This document shows, one piece after another, positions 59,353 through 64,000 of a stretch of DNA of 64,000 nt. The DNA comes from RGIG8745 sp045576655. Its GTDB lineage: Bacteria > Bacteroidota > Bacteroidia > Bacteroidales > Bacteroidaceae. The notes beneath the pieces are model-generated. The model was not told the DNA's origin. It saw nothing but the letters and a program-made list of their open reading frames with translations, and searched no databases. The stretch is from assembly GCA_045576655.1 (NCBI GenBank), contig JAZNGW010000011.1, forward strand, positions 1-64,000, in the 5' to 3' direction. The translations under genes and the position numbers were made by a program. The first letter of the stretch is position 1, and every line of letters starts with the position of its first letter.

Positions 59353-59790
59353 CTATCTGTCAATGTCGATGACGTTGAATTTCTTGTCGAAGGTGAGCTC
59401 CCACCCGTTAGATAGATCTACGTCGTGGCGGTTTTTTTCGCGCTCAATCTTGATGATCTTAACTCCGGCATGGTTCTTCTTGACATAGTCGGTAATCTGT
59501 GCAGGAACGGCTGCTGCGGGCACCTCGTTGTATTTGCAGTCAATGTCGGTCCAGTTTCCTTTGCGGTCGAACTCCAGTTTGTCGCCGTTTGTGAAGATTA
59601 CGTCGTAACTTCTCTCTATGATACCGCTTTCAATCTTTGCTATGGCAACAGACTTGCCGTTGAAGTGCTTGTTGATGAACTGTTGTGCAGGCTGAGGCAG
59701 TTGGTCGATTGTGATAGGCTTGTCGTTGTCTGCGAATACTGCTGTCTGGAATGCGAATGCGATTGCGAACAATAAAGCTAGTTTTTTCAT
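59353..59790 (-). CDS. PepSY-like (DUF2874) secreted protein
   Basis: 145 residues with a signal peptide (about 1-20, ending VFAD). Two copies of a PepSY-like fold follow: QLPQPAQQFINKHF through DVIFTNGDKLEFDRKGNWTDID, then VPAQITDYVKKNHAG through DVDLSNGWELTFDKKFNVIDID. Related periplasmic proteins occur in many Bacteroidota; they may inhibit proteases or bind ligands, but no function is proven. It is monocistronic. Confidence 0.9.
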   Translation of the reverse strand: MKKLALLFAIAFAFQTAVFADNDKPITIDQLPQPAQQFINKHFNGKSVAIAKIESGIIERSYDVIFTNGDKLEFDRKGNWTDIDCKYNEVPAAAVPAQITDYVKKNHAGVKIIKIEREKNRHDVDLSNGWELTFDKKFNVIDIDR

Positions 59791-59914
59791 AATCTTTCAG
59801 TTTTTAAGTTGTTATTAAAATTGAGTTTTCGTTTTCTTTTGATACAAAGATGAACACTAATTCTGAAATAAAACTGAAAAAAGCGGCTATAGGTTCATTT
59901 TTTTTGAAAAAACT

Positions 59915-60106
59915 TTATCGGAGCATTTCCATGAATTTCTCTTTCATCTCCTTCTTTTTTTCTTCAGAGGTGTCGCTGAGGAACTCGCTAATAACGATGT
60001 CGAAGGCTTCCGATGCTTTTTGCCGCATCTGCGCCTTGCCGGCTCGTAGGCCGGCGCCGAGTTCGTTTTTAGGGAGCAGGGCTCTGTTGAAATTTCCGTC
60101 GCTCAT
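59915..60106 (-). CDS. small conserved-looking helical protein
   Basis: 63 residues: N-terminal MSDGNFNRALLPKNELGAGL, then a charged helix (KAQMRQKASEAFDIVISEFL, then DTSEEKKKEMKEKFMEML). It has good codon structure and an intact frame between the PepSY-like gene and tadA. I do not recognise a family. It lies 63 bases after tadA on the same strand. Confidence 0.65.
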   Translation of the reverse strand: MSDGNFNRALLPKNELGAGLRAGKAQMRQKASEAFDIVISEFLSDTSEEKKKEMKEKFMEMLR

Positions 60107-60169
60107 GCTTGTTGAGGTTTAAAGTTTAGGGGTTAGGGGGTAACGGGGAGTAGCTCCTTCTCGTTTCGA

Positions 60170-60598
60170 TTATCTTTTGCTTTTGAAGAAATCTTTCATC
60201 AAGGCAGAGCATTCTTCTGCCAGGATTCCGTTGGCGACTTCGGTTTTAGGGTGGAGCGCTTCGGGTGCGTAGCGTTGATAGCCTCGCTTCTCGTCGGAGG
60301 CGCCAAAGACGAGGCGTCCGAGTTGCGACCATGCGATTGCTCCGGCGCACATTACGCACGGCTCGACTGTGACGTACAGTGTGCATTGATCCAGGTATTT
60401 GCCGCCGAGCCATTCCTCGGCCGCTGTTATGGCTTGCATCTCTGCGTGAGCTGTTACGTCGTGGAGGGTTTCCGTGAGGTTGTGGCCTCTGCCTATAATC
60501 ATGCCATTGGCTACGATGACTGCCCCGATGGGTATCTCGTCCTGAGCCAAGGCTTTTCGTGCTTCGGCAATGGCTTCGCGCATGAATCTCTCGTCCAT
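60170..60598 (-). CDS. tadA: tRNA-specific adenosine deaminase
   Basis: 142 residues of the cytidine-deaminase fold. The zinc site is HAE (DVTAHAEMQAIT) and PCVMCAGA, with the catalytic Glu in HAE. It makes inosine at position 34 of tRNA-Arg(ACG). It lies 4 bases after the DUF4834-like gene. It has the usual length and no anomalies. Confidence 0.95.
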   Translation of the reverse strand: MDERFMREAIAEARKALAQDEIPIGAVIVANGMIIGRGHNLTETLHDVTAHAEMQAITAAEEWLGGKYLDQCTLYVTVEPCVMCAGAIAWSQLGRLVFGASDEKRGYQRYAPEALHPKTEVANGILAEECSALMKDFFKSKR

Positions 60599-60602
60599 TG
60601 TG

Positions 60603-60848
60603 TCAGTCTTTTATTTCTTCAAATTCGACATATTCGCCTTCGTCTGCGGTGAAGACTTTCTTCTTGTCAGGATGTTCCTGCGCTTTCGAATTTTGTGTTG
60701 TCTTTCTTGATTTGTGTTGCTCCGACTGTTGGGAAGAACCTTGCTGGCCGAACTGACCGAAGAATCTGCGTATCTTCCGCTTGATATACCATTTGCCAAG
60801 ATAGTATAATGCAACAACTATGAGGATGAATATAAGAAATCCTTCCAT
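60603..60848 (-). CDS. DUF4834-like small membrane protein
   Basis: 81 residues with one N-terminal membrane helix (FLIFILIVVALYYLGKWYI), a basic juxtamembrane part (KRKIRRFFGQF) and an acidic end (EGEYVEFEEIKD). This matches the layout of the Bacteroidota DUF4834 family, whose function is unknown. It ends 4 bases before tadA starts, so the two are co-transcribed. Confidence 0.8.
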   Translation of the reverse strand: MEGFLIFILIVVALYYLGKWYIKRKIRRFFGQFGQQGSSQQSEQHKSRKTTQNSKAQEHPDKKKVFTADEGEYVEFEEIKD

Positions 60849-60914
60849 TTAAGTTCTTAGGTTGTAGGTGTTGAAAAAAAGAAGTTTACAAAGTACGCGG
60901 TGCGTTGTATGGAC

Positions 60915-61658
60915 TTAAGCCTTGTTCCTGGTTATTAAGGCAATGAGAATGTAAAGTCCGATGCATGCGGCTATGCCTCTTGACATGTACAGGATAAGAT
61001 TGTTTGCTCCGTCTGATTTCAGTGCCGCAAAGGTAAGTATTGCAACTACTAATATAATAAATATGTACTTAACCTTGTTGTTGTCCCATGACATGTCTGT
61101 GAATTTAAGTGAGAACATGCGTATCTCGCTTACCATGAGCCAGCAGAACATGATTATGAATGCCAGCAGGAACACGGCGTTGAATCTGGGCCCGCAAAGG
61201 AAGTCCTTGCATCCTACTATGAGCGATGCCCAGAAGATTGCATTTGCTGGTGTAGGCATGCCGATAAATCCTGTGTGCTGGCGCTCGTCAATATTGAATT
61301 TTGCCAGTCGGCAGGCGGAGAATGCGGCAACGAGAAATGCGGTGAACGGAAGGACTGTGAACCAGAATTTATGATACATGAATCCCGGATAGTACACTTG
61401 GGTGAAGAGTGAGAAGAGCATGGCTGACGGAGCCACTCCGAATGTAACCACATCTGCCAATGAGTCAAGCTGTATGCCGAATTTTCCTGAAACGCCCAAG
61501 CTTCTTGCGACGAGCCCGTCGAAGAAATCGAAAACTGCTCCAGCCAAAATGAAGAAAAGAGCTGTTTGATAGCCTCCGCTAAATGCCGCTCCTGTTGCGA
61601 TGCATCCGCAGATGAGGTTGCAGCATGTTATGGCGTTAGGTATGATTGAACGTGACAT
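60915..61658 (-). CDS. pssA: CDP-diacylglycerol-serine O-phosphatidyltransferase
   Basis: 247 residues with about seven membrane helices. The CDP-alcohol phosphotransferase motif is complete: DG, AR, G, D, D in FDGLVARSLGVSG followed by GIQLDSLAD (about residues 46-68). It joins serine to CDP-diacylglycerol, making phosphatidylserine for Psd, encoded just upstream on the same strand. The 73-base gap to psd holds only low-complexity sequence (GTTAACG/GTTAGCG). Confidence 0.95.
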   Translation of the reverse strand: MSRSIIPNAITCCNLICGCIATGAAFSGGYQTALFFILAGAVFDFFDGLVARSLGVSGKFGIQLDSLADVVTFGVAPSAMLFSLFTQVYYPGFMYHKFWFTVLPFTAFLVAAFSACRLAKFNIDERQHTGFIGMPTPANAIFWASLIVGCKDFLCGPRFNAVFLLAFIIMFCWLMVSEIRMFSLKFTDMSWDNNKVKYIFIILVVAILTFAALKSDGANNLILYMSRGIAACIGLYILIALITRNKA

Positions 61659-61731
61659 GGTTTTTAACGGTTAGCGTTTAGTGGTTTGTGGTTAAGGGTT
61701 AGGGGTTAACGTTAGCGTTAACGTTTAGTAC

Positions 61732-62448
61732 TTAAGGTGTGGGTTGCTTGAGTTTTGCGATGATTGTTTCGTCGCCGACAGTTGCTTGACCCATTTCTAC
61801 TAAGATTTCTGCGTTGAGTGGGAGGTATAAGTCAACTCTTGAACCGAACTTTATGAATCCCATGTGGTCGTCGATAAAGCATTCGCTGCCTTCCTCGGCG
61901 TAGGTGACTATTCGGCGTGCCACTGCTCCGGCTATCTGTCGTGCCATGATTTCTGTGCCTTGTGGTGTGCGGATGACCACTGTGGATCGTTCGTTCTCGG
62001 TACTTGCTTTTGGCAGGTATGCCTTCATGAAGTTACCGTCGTGGTGTGCCACCTTAACGATGGTTCCGTCGCATGGAATCCAGTTGGCGTGTACGTTTGT
62101 GAGGCTCATGAATATTGACACCATCTTGCGGCGGTCGTGGAAATATTCTGTTTCTTCCACTTCCTCAATAACAACAATGTGGCCGTCAGCAGGGGCAACA
62201 ACGGTGTTTGTGGTCGGACCTTGGAACATTCTTATCGGGCAACGGAAAAAGTTGACCATGATACCGTATATGATAGCGAAGAAACCTATAACTGAGTAAG
62301 ATACCCATCCGCTACCAACAAAGTAGAGCATTACGGCTATTATGAGGGCAAGAACCAATCCTGCTACGAGCAGAATGTTTGTGCCTTCATGGTGGAGGCG
62401 TATCTTGTTTCTTCTCTTGTTGCGTATTATTGGTTTTTCTGACGACAT
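61732..62448 (-). CDS. psd: phosphatidylserine decarboxylase, short type
   Basis: 238 residues from MSSEKPIIRNK (62448). An earlier ATG (62481) adds 11 residues without support. Two membrane helices lie near 20-60. The C-terminal pyruvoyl-forming site is FGSRVDLYLP, where self-cleavage at Gly-Ser creates the pyruvoyl group. HFMNLTN-type segments (SIFMSLTNVHANW) are also present. It makes phosphatidylethanolamine from the PssA product. A full consensus promoter lies 74 bases upstream. Confidence 0.94.
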   Translation of the reverse strand: MSSEKPIIRNKRRNKIRLHHEGTNILLVAGLVLALIIAVMLYFVGSGWVSYSVIGFFAIIYGIMVNFFRCPIRMFQGPTTNTVVAPADGHIVVIEEVEETEYFHDRRKMVSIFMSLTNVHANWIPCDGTIVKVAHHDGNFMKAYLPKASTENERSTVVIRTPQGTEIMARQIAGAVARRIVTYAEEGSECFIDDHMGFIKFGSRVDLYLPLNAEILVEMGQATVGDETIIAKLKQPTP

Positions 62449-62521
62449 TATGTATTTGATTTGTATGGTGAAGTTAGTCACTTAGGTGCACACTCTGCGC
62501 CTTAAACTAACTATATTTCTG

Positions 62522-62552
62522 CAAATATACAGACATTGCTCGACAAATCAAA
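62522..62552 (-). promoter_or_regulatory. promoter of the psd-pssA operon
   Basis: On the minus strand TTTG (62552-62549), 19 bases, TATATTTG (62529-62522): full match to the Bacteroidota consensus. The leader to ATG 62448 is about 67 bases. Confidence 0.75.
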
Positions 62553-62689
62553 CTAAAAACTATTTTTTTTGGCTAAACGGAGCGTAGGCAGGGAGTAGGA
62601 GAGGATTTTCGGGGGTTCGTTTGGTCCTAAACGCTTCTTCTTTTATTTGCCAACACTGTAGTATTTATTTCTAAACTCTGCAGCGTTGA

Positions 62690-63949
62690 CTAGTTGATGC
62701 CTGTTGCATGGCGGTAGTTGGCAAGTGCTATGCGGTAGTTGTAATGCGACTGAATGAGACTGGTATTGGCTTGTAGCCAAGTGAGTTGCGCTGAGAGCAC
62801 ATCAAGTATGGTTAGCCGTCCTTCTGTGTAACTGAAGGTGTTGATGTCGAGGTTCTCCTGTGCCAGGCGGCAGTTCTCGGTGGCGTAGTCGATTTGCTTT
62901 CTGCTTTCCTGCACGGTTGTGAACGACGTTGTCAGTTCGAGGTTCACCTGGTCATACTTGTCGCTTTGCGCAAGAACGGCCTCATGGAGCATGGCGCGTT
63001 GCGAAGCGCGTGTTTTGGAGCGTTTTCCCCAGTGGAATAGGGGCATGCTCATTTTCGCAAAGAGCACAGGCGAAAACTTCGGTTTGCCGTCGGTGTTGAT
63101 AATAGGCGTTGCTATCTGTTGTTGCAGCCCGACCGACAATGTAGGTTTATGCTGGGCTATGGCCAGATTCATCTGTCGTTTCTGGTATTCTACTTGCAGG
63201 CTGTCTATGGCGTAGTCGGAACGTTGCTCCAGAGCTGTTTCTAAGTCTATGGCAAGCGGCATGGGAGGAGGGTCGGTGAGTGAGTCGCTTGGGGTGATAG
63301 GCGAGTCGGGTTGGCGTCCCATGAGAGAGTTCATAGCTTGTGTGGCATTGCGGTAGGCCAGCAGTGCTGACGAACGTTGCAGTTGCGCCTCGGCGAGCCG
63401 TGTCTGCATTTGCAGGAGGTCGGTTCTGCTTATTGCTCCCGCTTCGTACTTCTCCTGGAGCGTGGCGGTGAGTTGCTCTATTATGCCGATGTATCGGCAC
63501 GCTGTCATGTAAGTTGCCTTCTTTACTGCTGCGTCCCAATAGACGGTCTGCGCCTGGTGGACGATGTCGTTAATGGTTTGTTGCACGTTCTTCTCTGCCA
63601 TCTGCGCTTTGAGTCGTGCAGCCTCATAGGTGTTGCTTATTCTTCCGCCTGAGAGTACAGGCTGGATTATGTTGGTGCTTAGCGAGTAGGCATAGCGCTT
63701 GAGCGCCACGTTTCCGCTTCCCATCTTGATGTCCGTGCCACTGAGGTTGTACTGGTATGAGGCTTCGTTGCTGACAGAAGGCAGGAAGTCGGTCTTTGCA
63801 GCCCTTGAGGCGTGGTGCATGGCGTTGCTGTGCTCAATGCTTCTGCTCAGAGTGATGCTGTAGTCTATGACCTCTTGTTCAAACTCCTGGTATGTGATGC
63901 CGTCTTGCGGTGCGCTAAGCGTTGCGAGGGTTAGGATTAATGATAACAT
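62690..63949 (-). CDS. TolC-family outer-membrane efflux protein
   Basis: 419 residues with a short signal peptide (about 1-13). It is made mostly of long helices with two repeats of the outer-membrane-efflux type: a first half with HHASRAAKTDFLPSVSNEAS and RLAEAQLQRSSALLAYRNA, and a second with RSDYAIDSLQVEYQKRQMNLAIAQHKPTLSVG and a C-terminal GRLTILDVLSAQLTWLQA. It forms the trimeric channel of tripartite efflux pumps. An in-frame stop 21-27 bases before ATG 63949 shows that this is the start. The partner pump genes, if present, lie beyond the window edge. Confidence 0.93.
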   Translation of the reverse strand: MLSLILTLATLSAPQDGITYQEFEQEVIDYSITLSRSIEHSNAMHHASRAAKTDFLPSVSNEASYQYNLSGTDIKMGSGNVALKRYAYSLSTNIIQPVLSGGRISNTYEAARLKAQMAEKNVQQTINDIVHQAQTVYWDAAVKKATYMTACRYIGIIEQLTATLQEKYEAGAISRTDLLQMQTRLAEAQLQRSSALLAYRNATQAMNSLMGRQPDSPITPSDSLTDPPPMPLAIDLETALEQRSDYAIDSLQVEYQKRQMNLAIAQHKPTLSVGLQQQIATPIINTDGKPKFSPVLFAKMSMPLFHWGKRSKTRASQRAMLHEAVLAQSDKYDQVNLELTTSFTTVQESRKQIDYATENCRLAQENLDINTFSYTEGRLTILDVLSAQLTWLQANTSLIQSHYNYRIALANYRHATGIN

Positions 63950-64000
63950 AGCAGACTGGTAATATGAAAATTGTCAATATGGTTGAAACGAATAATCCTC

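Noticed and set aside
61660..61735. Regulatory element between psd and pssA
   Set aside because: The GTTAACG/GTTAGCG sequence is simple low-complexity DNA of a type also seen near 27115 and 60130; no hairpin with a T-tract or promoter match.

Overview
The window looks like a chromosomal segment of a Prevotella-like member of the Bacteroidales (Bacteroidota). The evidence is type IX secretion genes (porW, porX, porT), a fimbrillin (Mfa-like) operon, a GxxExxY protein, Bacteroidota-type promoters (TTTG, 19-20 bases, TAnnTTTG) that can be read upstream of aroA, psd, the tRNA-Phe pair and a GH43 operon, and several one-domain lipoproteins. No rRNA, CRISPR array, phage or intact insertion sequence was seen.

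Layout. 0.1-6.9 kb, plus strand: aroA, a small membrane protein, porW, porX and tsaE, facing porT and a 57-residue ferredoxin. 8.2-16.2 kb: an unusual envelope/signalling block. It has two lipoproteins, two GYF_2-domain proteins (one fused to an SPFH domain), a three-helix membrane protein and a TerB-like/zinc-ribbon protein. Divergent from these is a putative DNA-binding protein followed by a Ser/Thr kinase with a membrane helix and an extracytoplasmic LRR_5 domain. 16.2-26.4 kb: a GH2 glycosidase and a type I restriction-modification locus (hsdM, hsdS, a BRO-N/Fic fusion, hsdR). 27-36 kb: a long-chain acyl-CoA ligase, an AraC regulator divergent from a tryptophanase-family lyase, and an operon of three GH43-type enzymes ending in a small MGMT-family protein. 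36-38.7 kb: an oligogalacturonate-lyase-like propeller, two identical tRNA-Phe genes, an LRR remnant and an orphan protein matching only the front half of a primary sigma factor. 38.7-43.5 kb: a carbohydrate esterase, then manA, fcl and gmd for GDP-mannose/GDP-fucose metabolism, with a GxxExxY gene between fcl and gmd. 43.6-57.1 kb: an outer-membrane barrel and a nine-gene fimbrial operon. 57.3-63.9 kb: FNT transporter, SpmAB-like protein, PepSY-like protein, tadA, a DUF4834-like protein, pssA, psd and a TolC-family protein.

How it fits together. Most of the window serves the envelope: a secretion system (Por), surface fimbriae, phospholipid synthesis (PssA then Psd), nucleotide-sugar supply and periplasmic glycan breakdown. 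The most unusual parts are the SPFH/TerB/GYF and receptor-kinase block, with two pairs of shared upstream motifs; the sigma-region-2-only protein; the Fic fusion inside the restriction locus; and the fimbrial operon. That operon carries a truncated paralogue, a 21-bp repeat array and a C8-tract motif shared with a neighbouring outer-membrane gene. Two copies of a 96-bp inverted-repeat element sit in the two longest gene-free stretches.
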